Below, in pieces: positions 1 to 7,084 of a DNA stretch of 8,153 nt. Both the position numbers and the translations under genes were made by a program. The DNA is from JALTID01 sp027004335 [NCBI: bacterium] (GTDB lineage Bacteria > JALSQH01). The stretch lies in the NCBI GenBank assembly GCA_027004335.1, contig JALTID010000181.1, positions 1 through 8,153 of the forward strand. Direction: 5' to 3'. The notes under the pieces were generated by a model. That model was not told the origin of the DNA. It saw only the letters and a program-made list of their open reading frames with translations, and did not search any database. Every line of letters starts with the position of its first letter. Positions within the stretch are counted from its first letter, which is position 1.

Positions 1-404
1 ATACCTATCATATCTAATTTCGCATTGGATATTAACTTTTCATCAAATACTGCATTCCATAAGTATTGAAAGTGAAACTGTGTGAGTATTGACATCCATA
101 TTCGATATAATCTTGCTTTGAATCCTTCTTCTACAAATTGTAAAGAACAACCGTAAAAATATTGTCTTATAAAATCATAAATATACGGATTCAACTTTTC
201 TTGCCAGTATATCCTAAAAATTTCTTTATAACCTTTGAAATCTGTAGTATCCCAATAATATTTGTAGTACAATTCAAGGGGAAGCAAAGCTTTTGGGAGG
301 TCTTGCTCCACGGTTTTTATTTTTCTGAGACTATAGTATTCATCTATTGGAATTTTTATGAGAAATTCTTCAAACTTCTTTAAATCTTCTCGCCAGTTCC
401 TCAT
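1..404 (-). CDS. TaqI-like type II restriction endonuclease, N-terminal part (runs off the left edge)
   Basis: This frame opens at ATG 404-402 and stays open to the window edge, giving 134 residues with no stop. It resembles the N-terminal half of R.TaqI as I remember that protein. The shared blocks are KTVEQDLP (residues 30-37), a YYW/YW-rich stretch, DFIRQYFYGCS (77-87), FKARLYR (95-101) and SILTQFHF (105-112), followed by a W-N-A block. R.TaqI is about 263 residues and cuts T^CGA; its catalytic acidic residues and lysine lie just beyond where this window stops, so activity cannot be judged here. The ATG overlaps the methyltransferase stop by one base (TGATG), with GGTG just upstream, so the pair is translationally coupled. 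The stretch is visibly AT-richer than the pyrimidine genes, which fits horizontal acquisition. Specificity for TCGA is inferred from homology. Confidence 0.85.
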   Translation of the reverse strand, partial: MRNWREDLKKFEEFLIKIPIDEYYSLRKIKTVEQDLPKALLPLELYYKYYWDTTDFKGYKEIFRIYWQEKLNPYIYDFIRQYFYGCSLQFVEEGFKARLYRIWMSILTQFHFQYLWNAVFDEKLISNAKLDMIG

Positions 405-1762
405 CACCTTAGTGCCTGTTTTATTTGTCTTAATTCCTCTCTCGTGGGCAAAGGGAGAAGTTTAAGCTGGGTAATATTAAAATGATATGTTATGTCTCTG
501 AAAACATCTTTTACATATTTCCGTACCACATCTGAGTTAAGAAATTTAACAACCTCTTCCTCAGGAAGATCAAATCGGCTGTTAATCAAAGTGCGTTTCC
601 TCAACAAATGATATACATCTCCCATCCAGGGGTATGCCTTATAATCATAAGCTGCACCAACTTGACCATCCCCTCTAAAACCCAGGCCCATAACAATATG
701 AGGTTTATCAAAAAAATTTCTCAATTGCGTTTTCTTAGATGAATCAATCCAGTAGCCAGTAATAGATGAATATATAACCTTTCCGATTTTTAAATTTCTT
801 CCATTCAGGATAGGAAGAAACCCTTGGTCTTCTCTTTTAGTTTTAGATCTCACAACATCATGACTATGTTTAATTTCAGGTGTCCTGGGGGAAATTCTTA
901 TAGTGTAAATATCACCGAGACGAAAACTGCAAATCTCATCTACCTTCTTGCTAAACCTGGTAGAAAATACTATAAGATTACCATCCCAGTTACCATTTTT
1001 CTGTAAAAGTCTTTGATTCCCTTTGTAATAGTCATAAAGAAATAATAAATTATTTTCTGAGCGAGATTTAGTAAACTTTATTACTACCGTTGTAACATCT
1101 GCTTCAGGCTTAAAGATTGACGGCCCCATGTAAATGATCTCAGTTTTTCCATTCCTTGATAAGAACTTGCGGAGCTTTTTAAATTCATCAAGAATCATAA
1201 AAGTTGCTGGCACAATAAAAATTAATTGCCCCTTCTCTTCCAGCAGCTTTATCGATTTCTCTATGAATGCTCCATATACATTATACTTTCCATACCATGT
1301 TTCATAAAGCCTTTTGTATTTATTCTTTGTGTTATTGTCAATTCTAATAGTATAATGTTCTGACATACTGGGAATGCCATATGGCGGGTTACCAATTATA
1401 ATATTGAAGCGTTCTTCTGTTTCCCAGAGAAGATAATCATGATAAACAATTTTTATATCATCATTTAACTTTTTTTCTTTGGCATAGTCAATAATCTCTT
1501 TATTTATTTCGACACCTTTCCTTACTGTAGCCTTTTTGAAAAATTCATTTTTCTTGTTCTTAATTCCATGCAAGAACTGGCAAATCCCACATGCCGGTTC
1601 AAGAATCTTTAACTCATTTAAATTTACCATATCCTCATCTATCATATTCACCATAAAATCCACAACCCATTGTGGAGTAAAAAATATTCCCCAATCCTTT
1701 TTGATCCCTCTAAGTTTGCCATCTATCAAAGCTGCATGGGTCTCAACATCAACATTCCCCAT
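404..1762 (-). CDS. TaqI-like DNA adenine-N6 methyltransferase (predicted target TCGA)
   Basis: The 452-residue product is a gamma-class N6-adenine methyltransferase; M.TaqI has 421 residues. Visible motifs in order are motif X FFTPQWVVDFMV (27-38), the SAM-binding motif I LEPACG (54-59) with C rather than the usual G two residues on, the acidic motif II VEIN (84-87), and the catalytic NPPYG (125-129). After these comes a block very close to M.TaqI, YNVYGAFIEKS (160-170) and FIVPATF (182-188), and a C-terminal target-recognition region with NGRNLK (320-325) and YPWMGDVYHLL (377-387). It would methylate adenine in TCGA and protect the host from the nuclease encoded just downstream. The start is fixed by a very strong Shine-Dalgarno in a 46-base gap after the radical SAM gene. 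AT content is higher than in the pyrimidine genes, as expected for a mobile restriction-modification pair. Confidence 0.93.
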   Translation of the reverse strand: MGNVDVETHAALIDGKLRGIKKDWGIFFTPQWVVDFMVNMIDEDMVNLNELKILEPACGICQFLHGIKNKKNEFFKKATVRKGVEINKEIIDYAKEKKLNDDIKIVYHDYLLWETEERFNIIIGNPPYGIPSMSEHYTIRIDNNTKNKYKRLYETWYGKYNVYGAFIEKSIKLLEEKGQLIFIVPATFMILDEFKKLRKFLSRNGKTEIIYMGPSIFKPEADVTTVVIKFTKSRSENNLLFLYDYYKGNQRLLQKNGNWDGNLIVFSTRFSKKVDEICSFRLGDIYTIRISPRTPEIKHSHDVVRSKTKREDQGFLPILNGRNLKIGKVIYSSITGYWIDSSKKTQLRNFFDKPHIVMGLGFRGDGQVGAAYDYKAYPWMGDVYHLLRKRTLINSRFDLPEEEVVKFLNSDVVRKYVKDVFRDITYHFNITQLKLLPLPTREELRQIKQALR

Positions 1763-1765
1763 GTT

Positions 1766-1795
1766 TTTATATCACCTCCTTACCAAACATGTCAC
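1766..1795 (-). promoter_or_regulatory. Candidate promoter for the restriction-modification pair
   Basis: The minus strand has GTGACA (1795-1790; 5 of 6 to TTGACA), an 18-base spacer, then TATAAA (1771-1766; 5 of 6 to TATAAT) preceded by TGA, an extended -10. Transcription would begin at or within a few bases of the methyltransferase ATG at 1762, giving a leaderless or nearly leaderless mRNA. The element sits in the only untranslated gap downstream of pyrR. The match is good but AT-rich sequence yields such patterns by chance. Confidence 0.4.
1771..1782 (-). promoter_or_regulatory. Extended Shine-Dalgarno before the methyltransferase
   Basis: The minus strand reads TAAGGAGGTGAT, a 12-base perfect complement of the usual 3' tail of 16S rRNA. 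The GGAGG core lies 12 bases before ATG 1762, a little farther than usual. No other gene here has so long a match. It can act only on transcripts that start upstream, such as read-through from the pyrimidine operon, because it overlaps the -10 of the candidate promoter described separately. Confidence 0.7.
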
Positions 1796-1808
1796 AATAC
1801 AAAGTTCC

Positions 1809-2744
1809 TTACATCCCATAAAAGTACATCTCCTGAATGTACCCATTCTCCAGCCCATATTTGTGTAGCAGTCTTACTGCTTCTTCATATTCTTCCCTCG
1901 TGATTCTCCTGTTTACAACTGGATCGTCAAAGGCTTTGTATGTAGGGAAGTACTGACTCATAAGACTTATGTAAACATCCTTCCCTACTTCTTCAGCGAT
2001 AAATTTGAAAACTTTATCGGTGCCAGAAGCATTGTTTGGAAGCACAAGGTGCCTGACCAGAACCCCCCTGTATGCAACCCCTTCTTCATCCATTCTTAAG
2101 GGTCCCACCTGCCGGTACATCTCCTTAAGAGCAGGTCTTACCACATCCCAGTAATTGGGCACTGCTGAGAGTTTCCTTGCCCAGTAATTGTCAGAGTATT
2201 TTATATCTGGCATATAGATATCAACTATTCCATCTAATAGTTTCAGAGTTTCCACCGATTCATATCCTGCTGTATTGTAGGCAAGGGGGATTTTTAATCC
2301 TTTTTCTTTTGCAATGAATGTTGCCTTAACTATCTGAGGGACAAAATGGGTGGGAGTAACAAGATTTATATTGTGAGCACCCCTCCTCTGAAGATCAACC
2401 ATTGCCTCCGCTAACTCTTCTTCCGTTATATAATTTCCATTTAAAAGTTGACTTATAGGATAATTCTGGCAGAATTTACACCTTAATGGACATCCAGAAA
2501 AAAAAATCGTCCCCGATCCTCTACTCCCCGATATTGGTGGTTCTTCACCAAAGTGGAGATTTATGCTTGCTATCTTAAGTGTAGTTGTCATTCTACAAAT
2601 ACCTTTATTGGTTTCATATCTGTCTACTCCGCAATTTCTTGGACATATATCACATTTATACATCCTCTGGTATAGAATCTCTATTCTTCTTTCAAACTCC
2701 TCCTGCGGCAATTTTAAATAATCTGGACTCCTCTCCTCCCTCAT
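1809..2744 (-). CDS. Radical SAM protein, PflX-like (COG1313 type)
   Basis: The 311-residue product has the radical SAM cluster motif CxxxCxxC at C85, C89 and C92 (GCPLRCKFCQN). A cysteine group lies upstream, C31, C34, C38 and C50 (CDICPRNCGV...GIC), as in the family annotated as pyruvate-formate-lyase-activating-enzyme homologues (PflX). The block TPTHFVPQI (130-138) and the C-terminal SQYFPTYKA are typical of that family, whose substrate is unknown; it should not be taken as a true PflA, and no pyruvate formate-lyase gene is nearby. Length is normal. The ATG at 2744 overlaps the carA stop as ATGA, with a purine-rich AGAGAGGG directly against it, so translation is probably coupled to carA. 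That places it in the pyrimidine transcript, but a functional link to pyrimidine synthesis is not shown. Confidence 0.85.
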   Translation of the reverse strand: MREERSPDYLKLPQEEFERRIEILYQRMYKCDICPRNCGVDRYETNKGICRMTTTLKIASINLHFGEEPPISGSRGSGTIFFSGCPLRCKFCQNYPISQLLNGNYITEEELAEAMVDLQRRGAHNINLVTPTHFVPQIVKATFIAKEKGLKIPLAYNTAGYESVETLKLLDGIVDIYMPDIKYSDNYWARKLSAVPNYWDVVRPALKEMYRQVGPLRMDEEGVAYRGVLVRHLVLPNNASGTDKVFKFIAEEVGKDVYISLMSQYFPTYKAFDDPVVNRRITREEYEEAVRLLHKYGLENGYIQEMYFYGM

Positions 2745-3880
2745 CCCTCTCTAAATCTTTCCATTAATTTCATAAACTCTGAAAATAGATAGGCTGAATC
2801 GTGGGGACCTGGAGATGCTTCAGGATGGTACTGCACAGAGAGGAGGAACTTCTTATCGTCCCTTATGCCCTCAAGAGTTTTATCATTTAAATTTATATGG
2901 CTTTTTCTCACAGTATCAGGTAGCGTCTCAGTATCTACGGCAAAACCATGATTTTGAGCAGTTATCTCTACCCTGCCTGATTCAAGGTCCATTACAGGTT
3001 GATTTGCTCCCCTGTGTCCAAATTTCAGTTTGAAGGTTTTTGCCCCCAGCGCTCTGGAGAGCAACTGATGTCCCAGACAGATCCCAAAGATGGGAATATT
3101 TCCAACAAATTTAGCTATATTCTCAACAATGTAATCCAGTGCTGCAGGATCCCCTGGCCCGTTGGATAGGAAAATTCCATCAGGTTTCATATCCATCACT
3201 TCTTCATAGGGTGTTGTAGAGGGAACAACCAGCACCTTTACCCCTGCACTTTTAAGAAGTCTGAGTATATTCCTTTTTATTCCGTAATCATAGAGAACCA
3301 CGAAAAATCTGTCTTCATTAACGGCTGTTTTTTTATACCCTTTCCCCAATTCCCATACCCCCTGATCCCACCAGTAAGGTTTATCTGTTGTCACTTCTTT
3401 TACAAGATCCTGACCGCTCATGGGAGGTATTTCCTTTGCTTTCTTTTTGAGTCGTTCAATGTCAAAATCAGTGATGGAAATTAAACCGGGCATCGCTCCT
3501 TCATTTCTTATATGTCTGGTTAATTTCCTTGTATCAATTCCATGTATGGCTACAATTTTATTCTCTTTGAGCCACTGTCCCAGGGATTTTTCTGCACGAA
3601 AATTACTGTAATTTTCAAAGTATTCTTTTACAATAAAACCCGCTACCTGTGGCTTATCAGACTCCATATCCTCGCTGTTGATCCCATAATTTCCTATCTG
3701 GGAGTATGTCATGGTAACAATTTGCCCCTTGTACGAGGGATCAGTTAATATCTCCTGATAACCTGTGATGCTGGTATTAAAAACCACCTCTCCCTCTGTG
3801 TCTCCATCATACCCAAAGGAATAACCCTCAAAGTAAGTCCCGTCAGCAAGAACCAGAAAGGCCTTTTTCTTCTTACTCAT
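2741..3880 (-). CDS. carA: Carbamoyl-phosphate synthase, small (glutaminase) subunit
   Basis: CarA hydrolyses glutamine and passes ammonia to CarB, which makes carbamoyl phosphate for pyrimidines and arginine. Counting from ATG 3880 gives 379 residues, a normal length. The N-terminal half carries the CarA-specific domain (FNTSITGYQEILTDPSY, NYGI, IDTRKLTRHIR). The C-terminal half is a class I glutamine amidotransferase with SNGPGDP (239-245), the nucleophile C268 in GICLGHQ, and H352 and E354 in YHPEASPGPHD. All catalytic residues are present. An upstream in-frame TTG at 3886 is rejected because GAG seven bases before ATG 3880 fits better. The start overlaps the HEPN remnant by 8 bases, and the stop overlaps the radical SAM gene as ATGA. 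No carB follows, so it must be elsewhere in the genome. Confidence 0.96.
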   Translation of the reverse strand: MSKKKKAFLVLADGTYFEGYSFGYDGDTEGEVVFNTSITGYQEILTDPSYKGQIVTMTYSQIGNYGINSEDMESDKPQVAGFIVKEYFENYSNFRAEKSLGQWLKENKIVAIHGIDTRKLTRHIRNEGAMPGLISITDFDIERLKKKAKEIPPMSGQDLVKEVTTDKPYWWDQGVWELGKGYKKTAVNEDRFFVVLYDYGIKRNILRLLKSAGVKVLVVPSTTPYEEVMDMKPDGIFLSNGPGDPAALDYIVENIAKFVGNIPIFGICLGHQLLSRALGAKTFKLKFGHRGANQPVMDLESGRVEITAQNHGFAVDTETLPDTVRKSHINLNDKTLEGIRDDKKFLLSVQYHPEASPGPHDSAYLFSEFMKLMERFREG

Positions 3881-4019
3881 CTTCAATCTCGCTTTCCCAG
3901 CCTTCTTTTTCTATAATTTTACTGAGTTTCGAAAATAGTGCAGGTATGTCGTTGATTGCCATTTGCCATAAGATTTTTCTATCAATAATGAGATAAACTT
4001 TATCTCCTCGTTCAGACAT
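3873..4019 (-). pseudogene. HEPN (DUF86/HepT-like) toxin remnant, internally deleted
   Basis: This 48-codon frame begins MSERGDKVYLI, the usual opening of DUF86-type HEPN proteins, and then jumps to RKILWQMAINDIPAL followed by an amphipathic helix, which resembles the family's C-terminal helix (pattern VW-xx-V-xx-DLP-xL). Intact family members are about 110 to 140 residues and carry an RxxxxxH-type RNase motif in the middle; that part is absent here, so roughly 60 to 80 residues look deleted in frame. The ATG overlaps the end of the MNT frame by 8 bases (ATGTCTGA), and the TAA lies 8 bases inside carA. The order antitoxin-like MNT then HEPN matches the known MNT/HEPN toxin-antitoxin pair. A small peptide with a new role, or simple ribosome delivery to carA, remains possible. 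Confidence 0.7.
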
Positions 4020-4322
4020 ATATTAACTCTTTACGAATCCTCTCCTTCACAGATTTTATCCTGATTGATTCAATTCCATCCGGTGTTACAAGATCAACCT
4101 CTCTTACAAATAATCCTTCAAGAAATTCTGCAAGTCCACCAAAATCCCTGAATCCCCCTCTTCCCTCCTCAAATTCAACAACAAGGTCAATGTCACTATC
4201 TTCTTTTATTTCATCTCTAACAGCTGAGCTAAAGATTCCTATTTTTTTACTCCAAACTTTTTTATTTCCTCTATGTTCTCGGAAATCAGCTTCAAAATTT
4301 CTGTTTTGCTAATTTTCTTCAT
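4012..4322 (-). pseudogene. MNT nucleotidyltransferase-domain antitoxin with a -1 frameshift at an A7 tract
   Basis: The ATG at 4322-4320 overlaps the pyrC stop as ATGA. The first frame encodes 27 residues (MKKISKTEILKL...FGVKK) and stops at TAG 4241-4239. Shifting back by one base at the A7 tract 4248-4242 restores a 103-residue protein, stopping at TGA 4014-4012. The joined product has the MNT layout: an N-terminal helix, IGIFSSAVRDE in place of the usual FGSxxR motif, the DSDIDLVVEF metal-binding block (42-51), and EVDLVTPDGI with a C-terminal helix ending in ELIYV. The FGS glycine is serine here. Such proteins counteract HEPN toxins, often by nucleotide transfer. The break may be a real mutation, programmed -1 frameshifting or a homopolymer sequencing error. 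The partner toxin is also damaged, so decay is the simplest reading. Confidence 0.75.
4214..4248 (-). promoter_or_regulatory. Possible -1 ribosomal frameshift signal
   Basis: On the minus strand the heptamer A-AAA-AAA (4248-4242) sits in the zero frame, so tRNAs in both P and A sites could re-pair one base back. The zero-frame stop TAG follows at once. After a 6-base spacer, TCTTTAGC (4235-4228) can pair with GTTAGAGA (4221-4214) to form an 8-bp stem, two of its pairs being G-U, with a 6-base loop. This is the classical arrangement of -1 sites, but the stem is weak and the whole could be chance. Confidence 0.35.
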
Positions 4323-5587
4323 AGCACTTTATCTTTAACTATTATGAATTTCTTCTTCCCTTCAAGTTTCCACCCTATAAATGGTGAATTCTTGCTTTTG
4401 GAGAGGATCATACCCTCTGTGAAGGTGTATTTTTCCATGTTGAAAACTGTAATATATGCAGGTTCGCCAACTTTAATGCTCCCCCCTGGAATATTTAGAA
4501 TCCTCGCCGGATTGTATGCCAGTTTTTTAAACAATTCTGGTAGAGTAAGAATATTCTCCTTCCATAACCTGAGGGATAGCGGAAGTAAAGTCTGAAGCCC
4601 AATTATCCCAAAGGGAGCCTTATCAAACTCCACTTCCTTGTCACTTTTGGAATGGGGTGCGTGATCAGTAACAATTGCATCAATGGTACCATCTGCAAGG
4701 CCTTTATATAGGGCGTCTATATCTTCTTCTGTTCTAAGAGGAGGATTCATCTTAAAATTTGTATTATAACCCGCTTTGTAAAGGTCCTCTTCTGTAAGAG
4801 TAAGATGGTGTATGGCAGCTTCAGCAGTAACCGGAATTCCTCTCTTTTTCGCCCATCTTATAATTTCAACACTTCCCTTCGTACTTACATGACAGATATG
4901 AAGTTTTCCCCCCGTGTAACCTGCTAAAAGAACATCCCTGGCTATCATAGCTTCTTCTGCAGTGGAGGGAATTCCAGGTAACCCCATCAAAGTGGAAATT
5001 CTTCCCTCATTTATTACTCCATCCCCTGAGAGATTTTTATCCTCTTCATGGGCGATAATGGGTTTATCAAAAAGGGAGGCATACTCAAGAGCCCTTCTCA
5101 TCACTTCGGCATTTTCAACAGGTAAACCATCATCAGAAAAACCAACAGCTCCTGCTTCAGCAAGAAGTCCCATCTCGGTGAGAGTTTCCCCCTTCTGTCC
5201 CATGGTTATAGCTGCAATAGGGTATAGCTCAGCAAGGAATAGGGCTTCTGCTTTTTCTATCATATATTCTGTAACAGAGATATTATCATTAACCGGGTTT
5301 GTATTGGGCATGGCTGCAACTCTGGTAACCCCACCTTCCACTGCTGCCCGGAGCCCTGTATTTATGTCTTCCTTGTATTCATACCCTGGGTCCCTGAGAT
5401 GAACATGCATATCAAAAATACCTGGAGCTACATAGCAATCTGAAGCATCCAAAATCTCCCATGAATTGTCTGGCTCTTTCTCTGAAACCTCAACTATTTT
5501 CCCATCTTCTATGAATAGATTTTTTTGAAGAATAGATCCCTTTTCTACATCAATGATTTTCCCGTTAACTACTGCTAATTTCTTCAT
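4319..5587 (-). CDS. pyrC: Dihydroorotase, class I
   Basis: PyrC reversibly cyclises N-carbamoyl-aspartate to dihydroorotate. Counting from ATG 5587 the protein has 422 residues, the usual class I length. The zinc ligands expected for the amidohydrolase barrel are visible: H61 and H63 in DMHVHLRDPG, D153 in GFSDDG, H180 in IIAHEED, H233 in ICHVSTKG, and D308 in TDHAPHS. MPNTNP (93-98) and FGIIGLQTLLPL (326-337) are further family blocks. ATG 5587 was chosen over the in-frame TTG at 5602 because GGAGAAGGG precedes it. The start lies 23 bases inside pyrB, and the TGA overlaps the ATG of the MNT frame, so the gene is embedded in a run of coupled cistrons. No key residue is missing. Confidence 0.96.
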   Translation of the reverse strand: MKKLAVVNGKIIDVEKGSILQKNLFIEDGKIVEVSEKEPDNSWEILDASDCYVAPGIFDMHVHLRDPGYEYKEDINTGLRAAVEGGVTRVAAMPNTNPVNDNISVTEYMIEKAEALFLAELYPIAAITMGQKGETLTEMGLLAEAGAVGFSDDGLPVENAEVMRRALEYASLFDKPIIAHEEDKNLSGDGVINEGRISTLMGLPGIPSTAEEAMIARDVLLAGYTGGKLHICHVSTKGSVEIIRWAKKRGIPVTAEAAIHHLTLTEEDLYKAGYNTNFKMNPPLRTEEDIDALYKGLADGTIDAIVTDHAPHSKSDKEVEFDKAPFGIIGLQTLLPLSLRLWKENILTLPELFKKLAYNPARILNIPGGSIKVGEPAYITVFNMEKYTFTEGMILSKSKNSPFIGWKLEGKKKFIIVKDKVL

Positions 5588-6509
5588 ATTTCCCTTCTCC
5601 AATTAGTGTATAAAGTATTGCCATTCTTACTGCTACACCATTGGTTACCTGATTAAAAATAACTGATCTATCACCATAGACAAGTTCCTGAGTTAATTCC
5701 ACCTCCCAGTTAACCGGGCCAGGGTGCATTATGATGGCATCAGACTTAAGCATATCAAGTTTCCTGTGGCTCAATCCATAAAAGCGCGCATATTCTCTTA
5801 TAGATGGTATCAACAAAGCAGCCTGCCTCTCCCTCTGGATCCGCAACATCATCAACGCATCTGCATCTTTTACCGCTTCCTCTAAGGTTTTAGCAATTTT
5901 AACTTTATATGGAGAAACATCATGAAACATCACTGTACGAGGGCCAAAAAGGGTGATCTCTGTATCAAACTTTGATAATCCAAGGATATCCGACCTCGCC
6001 ACTCTGCTGTGGGAAATATCCCCCATGATGGTTATTTTCAGACCATCAAGAGTTCCTTTGTACTCCCTTATGGTAAAAAGATTAAGCAAGCCCTGGGAGG
6101 GGTGCTCATTTATTCCGTCACCGGCATTTACAACGGGAACAGGTACCCTTTCAGCAATAAAAAATGGGGCTCCGCTGCTTTTGTGCCGCATAACTATCGC
6201 ATCTGGGCCCATTGCAAGAATATTTTTAACTGTGTCAAGGAGAGTTTCTCCCTTGGAAATACTGCTTCCAGAAGCGGAGAAATTTATGGTATCTGCTCCA
6301 AGATATTTTGCAGCCAGGTCAAAACTGGTTCGGGTTCTCGTACTGGGCTCAAAAAAAAGATTTGCTATTACCTTACCCCTGAGTACAGGAACTTTTTTTA
6401 CTGGCCGCTGCATAATTTTTTTCATCTCTGTTGCAAGATCAAGAATCTCCTCAACATCTTCCCGTGAAAGGGGACCCAAAGAAACAAGATCTTTTCCTGG
6501 TACTCCCAT
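5565..6509 (-). CDS. pyrB: Aspartate carbamoyltransferase catalytic subunit
   Basis: PyrB condenses carbamoyl phosphate with aspartate, the first committed pyrimidine step. The 314-residue protein shows the carbamoyl-phosphate loop FFEPSTRTRTSF (52-63), SKGET with its lysine at 86 (85-89), R108-H109, NEHPSQ (134-139), the aspartate-domain block MGDISHSRVARSD (162-174), LRIQRER (222-228) and HPGPVN (262-267). Length suits an unfused catalytic chain. No pyrI regulatory gene follows, so it is probably a class B or C enzyme without the PyrI subunit. The ATG at 6509 shares one base with the pyrR stop (TAATG), and GGAGG lies eight bases upstream. One oddity is HPGPVNWEVE, where relatives commonly have arginine after the asparagine. 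Confidence 0.97.
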   Translation of the reverse strand: MGVPGKDLVSLGPLSREDVEEILDLATEMKKIMQRPVKKVPVLRGKVIANLFFEPSTRTRTSFDLAAKYLGADTINFSASGSSISKGETLLDTVKNILAMGPDAIVMRHKSSGAPFFIAERVPVPVVNAGDGINEHPSQGLLNLFTIREYKGTLDGLKITIMGDISHSRVARSDILGLSKFDTEITLFGPRTVMFHDVSPYKVKIAKTLEEAVKDADALMMLRIQRERQAALLIPSIREYARFYGLSHRKLDMLKSDAIIMHPGPVNWEVELTQELVYGDRSVIFNQVTNGVAVRMAILYTLIGEGKYEEISSS

Positions 6510-7069
6510 TATTTTTTCCTCCAGATAATTACCCTATCTACACCATCCACTTCCTTCAATTCCACAAGAACTGCGTCTTCCCTCTCCGTCTCCACTCTAA
6601 AACCAGCATAATCAGGCTGGATAGGTAATTCCCTGTGGCCTCTGTCAACTAAAACTGCTAATTCAACTCCAGCAGGCCTGCCATAATCAAAAACAATGTC
6701 CAGAGCTGCTCTTGTGGTTCTACCTGTAAAAATTACATCATCAACAATAATAACCTGCTCCCCTGTAAGGTCATTCATAGGGATCTTGCTTCCCTGAACC
6801 TGTGGCCAGTGATGTCTGTGTGCAAGATCATCCCTGTAGAAGGTTACATCAATGGTACCAATTGAAATTTCAGCTTCTTTTGCTTCCAGACTATTCTTTA
6901 TTCTTTCAGCAATATAGATTCCTCTGGTTCTTATACCCAGAAGAATCATTCTTTTATCATTACTGTGTCTGGAAAAAATTTCACCTGCGATTTCTTTGAT
7001 TAAATCTGAGAGCTCCGAGGCACCCAGAAGAACTTCTTCTTCGTACCCTTCAGGTATCTTTGACTCCAT
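6509..7069 (-). CDS. pyrR: PyrR bifunctional pyrimidine regulator / uracil phosphoribosyltransferase
   Basis: PyrR binds pyr mRNA in response to UMP or UTP and also converts uracil plus PRPP to UMP. From ATG 7069 the product has 186 residues, close to the usual 180. The PRPP-binding loop is VIIVDDVIFTGRT (106-118). The family blocks GTIDVTFYRDDL (71-82) and VDRGHRELPIQPDY (141-154) are present, as is LLGIRTRG (43-50). ATG 7069 is preceded by GGAGG with a 6-base spacer; an in-frame TTG at 7096 lacks a ribosome binding site and lies upstream of the predicted transcription start, so it is rejected. pyrR is the first gene of the operon and overlaps pyrB by one base. A standard PyrR attenuator is not visible ahead of it, so how, or whether, it controls this operon is unclear. 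Confidence 0.96.
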   Translation of the reverse strand: MESKIPEGYEEEVLLGASELSDLIKEIAGEIFSRHSNDKRMILLGIRTRGIYIAERIKNSLEAKEAEISIGTIDVTFYRDDLAHRHHWPQVQGSKIPMNDLTGEQVIIVDDVIFTGRTTRAALDIVFDYGRPAGVELAVLVDRGHRELPIQPDYAGFRVETEREDAVLVELKEVDGVDRVIIWRKK

Positions 7070-7084
7070 ATTCAGCCTCCATAC

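Noticed and set aside
162-383. Plus-strand frame of 73 codons at the left edge
   Set aside because: It lies opposite the TaqI-like endonuclease frame, which has clear homology on the minus strand, and it has no recognisable protein features.
2741-3880. A carB gene or fusion next to carA
   Set aside because: The gene following carA is a radical SAM protein, and no ATP-grasp sequence is visible anywhere in the window.
4962-6528. Plus-strand frames of 146, 191 and 152 codons
   Set aside because: They are antisense shadows of pyrC and pyrB, with low-complexity serine and proline rich translations and no ribosome binding sites.
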